Both the position numbers and the translations under genes were made by a program. Under the pieces are notes generated by a model. That model saw only the letters and a program-made list of their open reading frames with translations. It was not told the origin of the DNA and did no database searches. Source: Anaeromicrobium sp. (GTDB lineage Bacteria > Bacillota > Clostridia > Peptostreptococcales > Thermotaleaceae). Taken from it: a DNA stretch of 43,253 nucleotides. The stretch is taken from positions 1-43,253 of the forward strand of contig NZ_JAOART010000093.1 of the NCBI RefSeq assembly GCF_025210435.1, in the 5' to 3' direction. Numbering within the stretch: position 1 is the stretch's first letter; each line of letters opens with the position of its first letter. Positions 18,060-25,753 of the stretch are shown in pieces.

Positions 18060-18680
18060 TAATATCTACTCCTTAAGGTTATAATCTTCTTTGTATTTTT
18101 TGTATCCATATACTATGTTATTCTTTATTGTGATTTTTTAATAATTTATAGGAATCACGATGGAAATTTTTCCATATTTACTAGGATTTTTCACAATAAC
18201 ACTATTATATATAAACAGGATAGTTTTTTCAATGGTTATAAGGCTTCATGATCATAATCTCTTTTCATATGGCCTCCTTATAAACTTATTTTACCCTTAA
18301 ACAATAATAAAAAACAAATGCAACCAGAAAAAGCATGTAACTTTTTTCGTCATGTTCCTTTAACCCATTATTTTTTAATCTTCCTTTCATATGTCTAACT
18401 GTGAATCTATTAATTTTCTGTCATATTCATCACAAAAAACAAAAAAAAGCATATATAATTAGTGAAAGGAAAATCATGTACGTTTCCTTTCACTAAAGAA
18501 ATTTTTCTTATGATTAAATCATATTATTTATGTTTTTATAACAAAACATAAAATTTAATATTAACTAGCACTTTTATATTTGATAGTTAATAGAATAAAT
18601 TAGAAAGACAACCATTTTCTATAATTTAAGTAAGTTTATATAAACAAAAACCAATTAATCTAATAGTGGAGGAATAAAAT
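18060..18680. other. 621-bp non-coding gap between divergent lon and the Lys/Asp/Ala repeat protein
   Basis: No ORF or known RNA is recognised. It must hold both divergent promoters. Visible structure: a perfect 13-bp inverted repeat (18460-18472 with 18483-18495) and a 12-bp palindrome GTTTATATAAAC in the leader of the repeat-protein gene. A CACA...CATATATAA arrangement about 240 bp upstream of the repeat-protein start loosely resembles a sporulation sigma-K promoter, but this is too weak to annotate. Confidence 0.5.
18460..18495. terminator. Perfect 13-bp stem hairpin
   Basis: Arms TAGTGAAAGGAAA and TTTCCTTTCACTA with a 10-base loop. On the minus strand a T-rich run (CTTTTTTTTG) follows about 10 bases after the stem. 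There is no upstream gene on that strand to terminate, so it could end an unseen transcript or be an operator. Confidence 0.4.
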
Positions 18681-19307
18681 ATGATGAATGAATTATCTTA
18701 TGAACAATTAAAGAAAAGACTAAAAAAAGAAATTAAACTTGAATTAGAAGCAGAAGCTAAAGCCAAAGCCAAGGCAGATGCAGATGCTAAAGTTAAAAAT
18801 AAAGTAGACGCAGATGCAGATGTTAAAAATAGAAACAAAGTAGATGCTGATTCTAAATCAAAATCAAAAAATACTAACATGGATATAGATAAGGAATATG
18901 AATTAGACAAGGAAATTGAAAAGGAAATTGAAATCGAAAAGGATATGCATAAGCAAACTCAATACAATAAACAAGTTAACTATAATACTGTTTATCAAAG
19001 ACAATATCAAGGTCAAAAGGCCGAAAATGATGCAGATAATGACGCAGACGCTAAAAACTTAGCCTTAGCCGATGCTGATGCAGATGCTAAAGCTAAGAAC
19101 AAAGCTAAAGCTGATGCAGATGCTAAAGCTAAAAACAAAGCTAAAGCCGATGCAGATGCTAAAGCTAAAAACAAGGCTAAGGCCGATGCAGATGCTAAAA
19201 ATAAAGCCTATGCAGACGCAGATGCTAAAAATAAAAATAAGGTAGATGCAGATGCATATGCGGACGCAGATGCAAAACTTAGAGATAAGCCAAAGCGTTG
19301 GTGCTAG
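18681..19307 (+). CDS. Low-complexity Lys/Asp/Ala repeat protein, unknown function
   Basis: A 208-residue protein built mainly from A, K, D and N. After a charged opening (MMNELSYEQLKKRLKKEIKL) it has ADADAK-type runs, a central less repetitive part (about 65-115; EKEIEIEKDMHKQTQYNKQ, then VYQRQYQGQK) and three exact 12-residue repeats DADAKAKNKAKA (about 133-168). It ends KPKRWC with a terminal cysteine. There is no signal peptide or membrane helix. The ATG follows GGAGG by eight bases and a strong hairpin closes the transcript, so it looks like a real single-gene unit. I do not recognise a family. A structural or spore-associated role is only a guess from composition and from the neighbouring beta-sandwich protein. 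Confidence 0.75.
   Translation: MMNELSYEQLKKRLKKEIKLELEAEAKAKAKADADAKVKNKVDADADVKNRNKVDADSKSKSKNTNMDIDKEYELDKEIEKEIEIEKDMHKQTQYNKQVNYNTVYQRQYQGQKAENDADNDADAKNLALADADADAKAKNKAKADADAKAKNKAKADADAKAKNKAKADADAKNKAYADADAKNKNKVDADAYADADAKLRDKPKRWC
19077..19184 (+). repeat. Three tandem 36-bp coding repeats
   Basis: Units at 19077-19112, 19113-19148 and 19149-19184 each begin GATGCAGATGCTAAAGCTAA and differ only at a few third-codon positions. A 24-bp partial fourth unit follows from 19185. Each unit encodes DADAKAKNKAKA. Such an array can gain or lose units by slippage. Confidence 0.9.
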
Positions 19308-19316
19308 ATATTAATT

Positions 19317-19347
19317 AAAATAGTGGGGGGATTTCCCCCACCATTTT
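19317..19347 (+). terminator. Hairpin terminator after the repeat-protein gene
   Basis: Arms AAAATAGTGGGGG and CCCCCACCATTTT with one mismatch and a five-base loop (GATTT); the 3' arm ends in TTTT. It lies 10 bases after the stop codon. Confidence 0.8.
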
Positions 19348-19355
19348 AAAAATAT

Positions 19356-19394
19356 CCTATAATAATCAACACTGCTTTTAGAAATTATAGGAGG
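19356..19394 (+). promoter_or_regulatory. Possible ribosome-site-masking hairpin
   Basis: CCTATAAT (19356-19363) is exactly complementary to ATTATAGG (19384-19391), whose last two bases are part of the AGGAGG ribosome site (19389-19394) of the next gene, with a 20-base loop between. The stem could modulate initiation. An 8-bp AT-rich stem is weak, so this is only suggestive. Confidence 0.35.
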
Positions 19395-19401
19395 TTCTTT
19401 T

Positions 19402-19932
19402 ATGAGTTCACAGGAAAATCTTCCAGAAAAAGTGGCTACTAATAATTCTATTGAAAAAAGCGATCTAGTTCAAAGGGAATATGTAACAGAAAAAAACAAC
19501 TCCCAAAAGGCACAAGATCAATCAAGTATTCAAAAAAGTATGCAAGACTTGGACCAGGATCAACACGTAGAAACTAATCCTTCCCAGTTTAACTTCCAGA
19601 ATGTTCAACTAACCCTAGATAATGATATGAGCAAATTTGCTGGTAAAATCACTGGAGTAGTATATTCCAAAAACAACAGAGAAATCATTCCAAATGCAAT
19701 TATCTTGCTATACTTTGGATCCTATGATGATTCCAGGTCCTATGCAGTATGTCAAACCAAGTCTGATGATAACGGAAATTTTGTACTAGATGGTTTACCA
19801 CCAGGATATTACACCTTATATGCATATCTTGGAAGATATCTAAGGGAGAAAATACACAATATAAAGATGTTACCTGGACAAAATCATCACCAATCCATAC
19901 TTCTGAAAAAAGTAGAAGACAATTTTCATTAA
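19402..19932 (+). CDS. Carboxypeptidase regulatory-like (beta-sandwich) domain protein
   Basis: A 176-residue protein. Residues 1-75 are polar, rich in Q, N, S, E and D, and probably disordered. Residues about 78-170 form a carboxypeptidase-regulatory/Cna-B-like beta sandwich: KITGVVYSKNNREIIPNAII, then DDNGNFVLDGLPPGYYTLYA, then a closing strand HHQSILLKK. The D-D-N-G-N-F-x-L-x-G-L-P-P-G-x-Y signature is diagnostic of the fold. There is no signal peptide. The ATG follows AGGAGG by seven bases. It sits 95 bp after the Lys/Asp/Ala repeat gene, with a terminator between them and another after it. Function is unknown; the fold usually mediates structural or adhesive contacts. Confidence 0.78.
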   Translation: MSSQENLPEKVATNNSIEKSDLVQREYVTEKNNSQKAQDQSSIQKSMQDLDQDQHVETNPSQFNFQNVQLTLDNDMSKFAGKITGVVYSKNNREIIPNAIILLYFGSYDDSRSYAVCQTKSDDNGNFVLDGLPPGYYTLYAYLGRYLREKIHNIKMLPGQNHHQSILLKKVEDNFH

Positions 19933-19955
19933 CATAATACTTAAAATTTGTAAAG

Positions 19956-19987
19956 AAACAGGATGGGCATGCCCATCCTGTTTTTTA
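19956..19987 (+). terminator. Strong Rho-independent terminator
   Basis: A 28-bp perfect palindrome with arm AAACAGGATGGGCA (19956-19983), running into T6. It follows the beta-sandwich protein gene. Confidence 0.9.
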
Positions 19988-20004
19988 TCTATTAAGTCAT
20001 ATTC

Positions 20005-20030
20005 AAATCCTTCCCTGAAATAGACTCACA
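20005..20030. repeat. End fragment of the second repeat family
   Basis: TTCCCTGAAATAGACTCACA followed by TAAAG matches the right terminus of the element at 34759-34977 (TTCCTGAAGTAGGCTCACAT). Nothing else of the element is recognisable. Confidence 0.5.
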
Positions 20031-20056
20031 TAAAGGATTTTTTCAGTTTCCGAATC

Positions 20057-21349
20057 TTAAGCTTCTTTAAGCTTTGGTACTCCTACTAATATGGCTATTA
20101 CTGCACATATTCCCATTAGGTATGGGTAGTATAAATGTCTCATTATATGAAATGATGACACCTTATTTGATGCAACTCCCACTGCCACAAGAATTTGCGC
20201 TCCATAGGGAATAATTCCTTGGCAGAAACATGAAAATGTATCTAATATACTGGCTGATCTTCTTGGTTCTATATTGTACTCATCTGCTATATCTTTAGCA
20301 ATTGGTCCTGTCATTACTATGGCAATAGTATTATTAGCCGTACATAGATCAACTACACCTACTAATAGGGCAATCCCAAATTCAGCTCCCCTTTTACTTG
20401 ATATTCTATTTTTAATAAAATCTAATAGGAAATTGATTCCACCATTAAATTTAATCACTTCCACCATACCACCAATTAATAGGGATATTATTATGATTTC
20501 TGCCATACCATTAATTCCCTTAGATACGGCTGATACAAATCCCCATATGTCAAAGGAATTTGTCATAATACCTACACTTCCTGCAAATAACGTTCCTCCT
20601 GTTAAAACTACAAATACATTTACTCCTGATAGGGCTCCTATTAATACTACTAAGTAAGTAAAGACTTTAATTATACTATATGGATGATCCCCTCCTAGGG
20701 CCGTATTATTTCCGCTTCCTATTAAAATAAATATTATTCCCGTTACAATGGCTGCCGGTACTACTATTAAAAAGTTCATCTTAAATTTATCTCTCATCTC
20801 ACAACCTTGCGTACGTGCTGCTGCAATGGTGGTGTCTGATATCATAGATAAGTTATCTCCAAACATGGCCCCACTAATTACAGCTCCTAAGGCAAGACCT
20901 AATGATATATCTATCTTTTCAGCTAACCCTATGGCCACTGGGGATAGGGCAACTATAGTTCCCACAGAGGTTCCTATGGATAGGGATATGAAACAACCAA
21001 TTACGAATATTCCTGCTATTAATATATTTCCTGGTAAAATACTAAGACCTAAGTTTACTGTAGAATCCACAGCTCCCATTTCTCTCGCCACACTAGCAAA
21101 GGCTCCTGCTAGTATGAATATGAAGCACATGATTATAATATTAGTGTTCCCTGCTCCTTTACAAAAGATCTCTATTTTGTCTGAAATCTTTTCCTTAGGA
21201 TTCATACAGATGGCTATTATACTTGCTACTAAAAAAGATACACTCACAGGCATCTTGTAAAAATCTCCTATTACAATTGATGTTACTAAATACATAACTA
21301 AAAAAACTAATAATGGTAACAATGCTAAACCACTTTTTTTATTATTCAT
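20057..21349 (-). CDS. NhaC-family Na+/H+ antiporter-like transporter, probable methionine transporter MetT
   Basis: About 430 residues with 11-12 membrane helices. Family signatures include FIGCFISLSIGTSVGTIVALSP-like ISLSIGTSVGTIVALSPVA, SGAMFGDNLSMISDTTIAA and DTFSCFCQGIIPYGAQIL. An S-box riboswitch with a terminator lies directly upstream, so expression should rise when SAM is low. NhaC-superfamily genes under S-box control have been proposed as methionine transporters (MetT) in comparative studies, so substrate assignment is regulatory inference. Start 21349 is chosen because AGGAGG lies seven bases upstream; an ATG at 21400 would add 17 residues without a ribosome site. Confidence 0.85.
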   Translation of the reverse strand: MNNKKSGLALLPLLVFLVMYLVTSIVIGDFYKMPVSVSFLVASIIAICMNPKEKISDKIEIFCKGAGNTNIIIMCFIFILAGAFASVAREMGAVDSTVNLGLSILPGNILIAGIFVIGCFISLSIGTSVGTIVALSPVAIGLAEKIDISLGLALGAVISGAMFGDNLSMISDTTIAAARTQGCEMRDKFKMNFLIVVPAAIVTGIIFILIGSGNNTALGGDHPYSIIKVFTYLVVLIGALSGVNVFVVLTGGTLFAGSVGIMTNSFDIWGFVSAVSKGINGMAEIIIISLLIGGMVEVIKFNGGINFLLDFIKNRISSKRGAEFGIALLVGVVDLCTANNTIAIVMTGPIAKDIADEYNIEPRRSASILDTFSCFCQGIIPYGAQILVAVGVASNKVSSFHIMRHLYYPYLMGICAVIAILVGVPKLKEA

Positions 21350-21446
21350 AATCCTTCCTCCTACATCTAGTTTAAATAACATACATTTTTTTAGGGACAA
21401 TTATTTCCAATTTAAAAAGCTGTGCACATTAATTACTTTTTAATAA

Positions 21447-21480
21447 AATAAAAAACTTCTTGCAGATAATGCAAGAAGTT
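21447..21480 (-). terminator. Riboswitch-linked terminator
   Basis: Minus-strand arms AACTTCTTGCA and TGCAAGAAGTT around ATTAT-type loop bases, followed by a T-rich tail. It lies between the SAM aptamer and the transporter start and is the expected expression platform of an S-box switch. Confidence 0.9.
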
Positions 21481-21495
21481 AAATTTCCTCTGTCC

Positions 21496-21592
21496 CTTAT
21501 CTGTCAGGTATCACCTGCTGGATTTAGCACCACAGAATTTAATCCAGGTTGCCGGGCTTCATAGGGCCAGTCCCTCCACCACTCTTGATAAG
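21496..21592 (-). ncRNA. SAM-I (S-box) riboswitch aptamer
   Basis: Minus-strand landmarks in order: P1 CTTATC pairing with GATAAG at the other end, AGAGTGGTGGAGGGACTGGC, CCTATGAAGCCCGGCAACC, then GGTGCTAAATCCAGCAGG. These are the invariant S-box core sequences that bind S-adenosylmethionine. SAM binding should allow the downstream terminator to form and turn the NhaC-family gene off. Confidence 0.96.
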
Positions 21593-21666
21593 ATTATATT
21601 TACTTGTTCTTTGTAACATATATGATTATAGCTAAAAGAATTTATATTGTCAAATATTTTTTACTT

Positions 21667-21684
21667 AGGCATATTCAAAAATAA
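21667..21684 (+). repeat. Solo tip of the 158-bp MITE family
   Basis: AGGCATATTCAAAAATAA matches the MITE terminus with one base deleted. It lies just upstream of the blaI-type promoter; no second end is found nearby in inverted orientation. Confidence 0.6.
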
Positions 21685-21687
21685 TCA

Positions 21688-21738
21688 TTGACAATTAAAG
21701 TTTACAATTGTAAACTTTAATTGAAATTACATTTGTAA
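21688..21738 (+). promoter_or_regulatory. Promoter and BlaI-type operators of the blaI/blaR1-like operon
   Basis: TTGACA (21688-21693) and TAAACT (21711-21716) are 17 bp apart. A 32-bp perfect palindrome with half CAATTAAAGTTTACAA (21692-21723) covers the spacer and -10. It contains the TACA-NN-TGTA core of BlaI/MecI operators. A second core, TTACATTTGTAA (21727-21738), follows. Binding of the repressor here would block RNA polymerase directly, giving autoregulation. Confidence 0.88.
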
Positions 21739-21769
21739 ATAAATCATTCTATCTATGGAGGTGTACGAA

Positions 21770-22147
21770 ATGAAAAACATTCCTAAAATATCCCAATCTG
21801 AATTTGAAATTATGAAGCTTTTATGGAAAGATCATCCCTTGTCTTCTAGTGAAATCATTGCTTCATTATCAGAGAAAACAAATTGGTCCCATCAAACTAT
21901 TAAAACTTTTATTAATAGACTTCTCAATAAACAGGTCATTGGATTTGAAAAATCTGGTAGAAACTATCTTTACTATCCATTGTTCTCTTATGATGATTAT
22001 GTGAAGGTGGAAAATACTTCTTTTCTTCAAAGGGTCTATGATGGGGCTTTAGAAATGCTCTTTTCAAAATTTCTAGAGGAAGAGAATCTATCCCATGAGG
22101 AAATAGAAAAGCTTCAAAAAATCCTCAAAGAAAAACAAGAACTTTAA
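21770..22147 (+). CDS. blaI: BlaI/MecI-family transcriptional repressor
   Basis: About 125 residues with the penicillinase-repressor winged helix: ISQSEFEIMKLLWKDHPLSS, the recognition helix WSHQTIKTFINRLLNK, then the wing GRNYLYYPL. The C-terminal helices would dimerise, and the region that BlaR-type signalling cleaves should lie there. The start is set at 21770 because GGAGG lies eight bases upstream; the ATG at 21755 overlaps the ribosome site itself. It is the first gene of a two-gene operon with the M56 sensor, 41 bp apart, behind a palindromic operator. The target besides itself is unknown, since no beta-lactamase is in the window. Confidence 0.9.
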   Translation: MKNIPKISQSEFEIMKLLWKDHPLSSSEIIASLSEKTNWSHQTIKTFINRLLNKQVIGFEKSGRNYLYYPLFSYDDYVKVENTSFLQRVYDGALEMLFSKFLEEENLSHEEIEKLQKILKEKQEL

Positions 22148-22188
22148 AATAAAAAGTAGCCTCTTAAAGGCTTAGAAGGAGATTTTAT

Positions 22189-24396
22189 ATGGACCTACTA
22201 GAGATTGTATTTTTATGGATTTTATATGCTTCATTGACTGCTACACTAATTACCCTTATGATTCTTTTTATAAAAAAACTCATGAAAAATCATCTTGATC
22301 TAAAATTTCGTCATGGTTTATGGCTTTTAGTAATCTTACGATTGTTGATTCCTTTTAATCCTGAAAGTCCATTGAGTTTTCTGAATCTTTTACCTGAAAC
22401 CCCTAAGCATATAATGGCTTATCATAATTCTATTGATAGCTTTTATACATTAGAATCAGATGTGTTAGATAGTAGTCAAATAAATATAATTAAAAAGGAA
22501 AAAATCTCTCCTTTAAACCCTATAAAAAATCAAGACCTATATAAGAAAGAAAAGGTAATAAAAGATAAAAGGATAATCCCTTTAGAAAATCCTTCCTTAA
22601 GAAGAATATTTAAAATATCTTCATATATTTGGTTCTTTGGATTTTCATTTATATTTTTATTTCTTATTAGAACAAGCCTAGTCTTCCATAATAAGGTAAG
22701 AAGTTTTGATGAAATCAATGATCCTAATATAATACAAACTTTATATATTTTAAAAGAAAAATTAAGAATCAATAAAAATATTTCACTATATTACGCAGAT
22801 ACCATAAAAAGTCCTTTTATATCTGGATTTATTAATCCTAAAATCTATATTCCCAAGGATATTTTAAGTATGGTACAACCTAGGGATCTATATTATATTC
22901 TTTTACATGAATTGATCCATTATAAGAGGAAAGATTTATTTTATAATTTAGTTGAGACTATAGCCTTCACCCTTCATTGGTTTAATCCTATAGTATGGTT
23001 TGCAGTGAAAGAAATGAGATTAGATAGAGAATTATCTTGTGATTATGGAGTACTTGAAATTCTTGAAGAACATGAAGGAACTGAGTATGGCCTAACTATT
23101 CTAAAACTATCAAGTATCATTTCAAGTCATATTTCAAAGAAAATGTTTCCCTCATATTTTTATGAAAGTAAAACTCAAATTGAAAGGAGAATTATGATGA
23201 TAAAAACCTTCAAAAGAAGTTCCTATAAAATGTCTATACTAGTTCTAATCTTTTTTTTATTCCTTAGCCCCCTTACACTTACTAATGCTCAGGTGAGTAT
23301 TAGTGATAATGGAACAAACTCTCAAATAAAGGAATTGAGTCTAGGAACACCTGCTCATTTTAATACCCTGGACCGTGCCACTGATTTTGTTGATTTTGAT
23401 TTTAAAGTTCCAGATAGGGAACTAAAAAATTATATTTTTGATTCAATTAACTTGTATGATGGTGTATTAAGCATAAAATTTCATGTAAAAAATATTGTTG
23501 ATACCTCTGGTTTTACTTTGATGATTTCTAATAAAGACCTTCTCAGGGATATAAGGAAAAATCCCTATAAAACATATACGGGTATGACTGGTGAAAAAAT
23601 CACAAAAAACTCTACCCTAGAGCCTCTCACCATGGGAAATATTCATGGTATTAATATGACTACTACATTTCACTATGATTGGACAGAACAAGGTATAAGA
23701 GAATTGAAAAAAAACAATACAAAAGATAGAAAGCGTATCCCTATACTAGAACATATTAGAAAAGATTTTGTCTGGGAAGAGGATGGCATCTGGTATAGTT
23801 TAGATTATTATGATAAAAACACTTCTTATTACGGAGATACTCATGAGAGTAAAGTTTCTAAAGAAGATATGGAAATGATTTTATCATCTCTTGAGTATAC
23901 AAAAGATTTAAAGAATATGGACTATATATCTAAATCATGGGAAAATCATTTGTACATATATGGTCACAAGGATTTAAAGAAAGCAGAAAAAATTATTGGC
24001 TTTGTACCTAAGTTTCCATTACAATTACCTGGAGGATTTACCCCCATTTCTTCAAGTACAGGATGTCCTACTTATATGGATACAGAGCCATGGACTCAAT
24101 TAATAACCAATTTCGAAAATAAAAAGAACCCTGACTCAAAAATAACATTTGTTCAAACACAATCTACCCACCGATATGACTTTTTAGAAAAAAACGCATA
24201 TGACCGAGAAACAGAAACACAAGCACATATAATAACCCTAGATAATACTAATATTTTTACCTTTGAAGGTAAAGATAGGCACTTCTACATATGGAAAAAA
24301 GACCATATTGTATATACAGCAGAATTTATTGGAAAATCTCAAATTGAAAAAAATATTTTAAGGGCCCTTGTTGATAAAGACCCCTATTCCCATTAA
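22189..24396 (+). CDS. BlaR1/MecR1-like M56 metalloprotease sensor with unrecognised C-terminal domain
   Basis: A 735-residue membrane protein. Four membrane helices are spread over the first 350 residues (about 5-27, 35-50, 145-165 and 345-365). The cytoplasmic zinc protease has HELIH at 240-244 and the downstream glutamate in EMRLDRELSCD. The signal is normally a ligand bound outside the cell, relayed to cleavage of the BlaI-type repressor. The outer part here (about 370-735) is not a penicillin-binding sensor: I see no SxxK...YGN pattern. It is mostly beta-rich, with a WEEDGIWYSLDYYDKN segment. Its ligand is unknown. The ATG follows AAGGAGA. Confidence 0.85.
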   Translation: MDLLEIVFLWILYASLTATLITLMILFIKKLMKNHLDLKFRHGLWLLVILRLLIPFNPESPLSFLNLLPETPKHIMAYHNSIDSFYTLESDVLDSSQINIIKKEKISPLNPIKNQDLYKKEKVIKDKRIIPLENPSLRRIFKISSYIWFFGFSFIFLFLIRTSLVFHNKVRSFDEINDPNIIQTLYILKEKLRINKNISLYYADTIKSPFISGFINPKIYIPKDILSMVQPRDLYYILLHELIHYKRKDLFYNLVETIAFTLHWFNPIVWFAVKEMRLDRELSCDYGVLEILEEHEGTEYGLTILKLSSIISSHISKKMFPSYFYESKTQIERRIMMIKTFKRSSYKMSILVLIFFLFLSPLTLTNAQVSISDNGTNSQIKELSLGTPAHFNTLDRATDFVDFDFKVPDRELKNYIFDSINLYDGVLSIKFHVKNIVDTSGFTLMISNKDLLRDIRKNPYKTYTGMTGEKITKNSTLEPLTMGNIHGINMTTTFHYDWTEQGIRELKKNNTKDRKRIPILEHIRKDFVWEEDGIWYSLDYYDKNTSYYGDTHESKVSKEDMEMILSSLEYTKDLKNMDYISKSWENHLYIYGHKDLKKAEKIIGFVPKFPLQLPGGFTPISSSTGCPTYMDTEPWTQLITNFENKKNPDSKITFVQTQSTHRYDFLEKNAYDRETETQAHIITLDNTNIFTFEGKDRHFYIWKKDHIVYTAEFIGKSQIEKNILRALVDKDPYSH

Positions 24397-24425
24397 AGCA
24401 TATGAAAAAATAAACTAGTCAATTT
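24396..24425 (+). repeat. Solo tip of the 158-bp MITE family at the blaR1-like stop codon
   Basis: AAGCATATGAAAAAATAAAC, then TAGTCAATTT, matches the right-hand terminus of the MITE (read outward to inward). The first base is the last base of the TAA stop. No other half is present. Confidence 0.65.
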
Positions 24426-24434
24426 ACTTTAGTA

Positions 24435-24469
24435 ACTCAAAAAAGGAGATGAATTAATCATCTCCTTTT
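24435..24469 (-). terminator. Terminator after clpX, probably bidirectional
   Basis: Arms AAAAGGAGATGA (24441-24452) and TCATCTCCTTTT (24458-24469) with a five-base loop. The minus-strand stem is followed by a T6 run, which would end the tig-clpP-clpX transcript. It may also stop the convergent blaR1-like transcript. Confidence 0.85.
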
Positions 24470-24471
24470 AT

Positions 24472-25740
24472 TTATGAAGCACTTTCTTTTTTAACTTTTT
24501 TCTTTTTCTTCTTGTCTGAAATAACTAAAGTAGGTTCTGATTTGTTAACAACTGTTTCTTTAGTTATTACACACTTTTCTATATCATCCCTAGATGGAAT
24601 TTCAAACATAACATCTAGCATTAGGTTCTCCACTATACTACGTAGTCCCCTTGCTCCAGTTTTTCTTTCTATGGCCTTTTTAGCAATTTCTACTAAAGCA
24701 TCCTCTTCTATGTCTAATTCCACATTATCTATTTCAAATAATTTTTTATATTGTTTTACTATGGCATTCTTAGGCTCCTTTAATATGGCAACTAGCGATT
24801 CTTCATCTAATTGCTCTAATGTTACCATAACAGGAATTCTTCCTACGAATTCTGGAATTAAACCGTATTTTAGTAGATCTTCTGGCTCTATTTTACCAAG
24901 TAATTGACCAATGTCCTTTACTTCCTTGCTTTGAATATCAGCTCCAAAACCCATAGTCTTTTTACCAATTCTCTTTTGAATAACCTTATCTAATCCATCA
25001 AAGGCACCACCACAAATAAATAATACATTAGTAGTATCTATTTGAATGAATTCTTGGTGTGGATGCTTTCGTCCACCCTGTGGTGGAACACTAGCAACAG
25101 TTCCCTCTAATATTTTAAGTAGAGCCTGTTGTACACCTTCACCAGATACATCCCTTGTGATAGATGGATTATCAGATTTTCTTGCTATCTTGTCTATTTC
25201 ATCTATATAGATGATTCCCTTCTCAGCCTTTTCTATATCATAGTCAGCTGCTTGAATAAGTTTTAATAGGATGTTTTCCACATCTTCTCCCACATATCCT
25301 GCCTCTGTCAATGAAGTAGCATCAGCTATAGCAAAAGGTACATTTAATATTTTAGCCAATGTTTGAGCAAGTAAAGTCTTTCCTGATCCCGTTGGACCTA
25401 CCATAACTATATTACTCTTTTGGATTTCTATATCATCCTTTTTACCCGCATGGTTAATACGTTTATAATGGTTATATACAGCTACAGCTAAGGCCTTCTT
25501 AGCTCTTTCTTGACCTACTACATATTCAGCTAATATGTTTTTGATTTCCTTTGGTTTAGGTAAATCACCCATATGAACTTCTATACTTTCATCAAACTCT
25601 TCTTGAATGATTTCTTGACAAAGTTCAATACACTCATCACATATATAGACACTAGGACCAGCTATAAGCCTTCTTACTTGATCTTGAGATTTCCCACAAA
25701 AGGAACATTTTAATTGTTTTTTTTCATCAAATCTTGACAT
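24472..25740 (-). CDS. clpX: ATP-dependent Clp protease ATP-binding subunit ClpX
   Basis: A 422-residue AAA+ unfoldase that feeds substrates to ClpP. The N-terminal zinc domain has Cys12, Cys15, Cys34 and Cys37. Walker A is [11 protein letters not shown], Walker B is [12 protein letters not shown], the pore loop is GYVGED and the ClpP-docking loop contains IGFGA-like MGFGA. The C-terminus has a lysine-rich tail ([10 protein letters not shown]). It is the last gene of tig-clpP-clpX, 13 bp after clpP. Normal length, no defects. Confidence 0.98.
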   Translation of the reverse strand: MSRFDEKKQLKCSFCGKSQDQVRRLIAGPSVYICDECIELCQEIIQEEFDESIEVHMGDLPKPKEIKNILAEYVVGQERAKKALAVAVYNHYKRINHAGKKDDIEIQKSNIVMVGPTGSGKTLLAQTLAKILNVPFAIADATSLTEAGYVGEDVENILLKLIQAADYDIEKAEKGIIYIDEIDKIARKSDNPSITRDVSGEGVQQALLKILEGTVASVPPQGGRKHPHQEFIQIDTTNVLFICGGAFDGLDKVIQKRIGKKTMGFGADIQSKEVKDIGQLLGKIEPEDLLKYGLIPEFVGRIPVMVTLEQLDEESLVAILKEPKNAIVKQYKKLFEIDNVELDIEEDALVEIAKKAIERKTGARGLRSIVENLMLDVMFEIPSRDDIEKCVITKETVVNKSEPTLVISDKKKKKKVKKESAS

Positions 25741-25753
25741 ATCTTCACCTCTA

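Noticed and set aside
20274-21260. Long plus-strand ORFs opposite the NhaC-family gene
   Set aside because: Shadow frames of a membrane protein with no ribosome sites; the sense frame has clear family motifs.
21667-24425. Composite transposon carrying the blaI/blaR1-like pair between two MITE tips
   Set aside because: The two tips are in the same orientation rather than inverted, only one end of the element is present at each place, and no duplication is visible.
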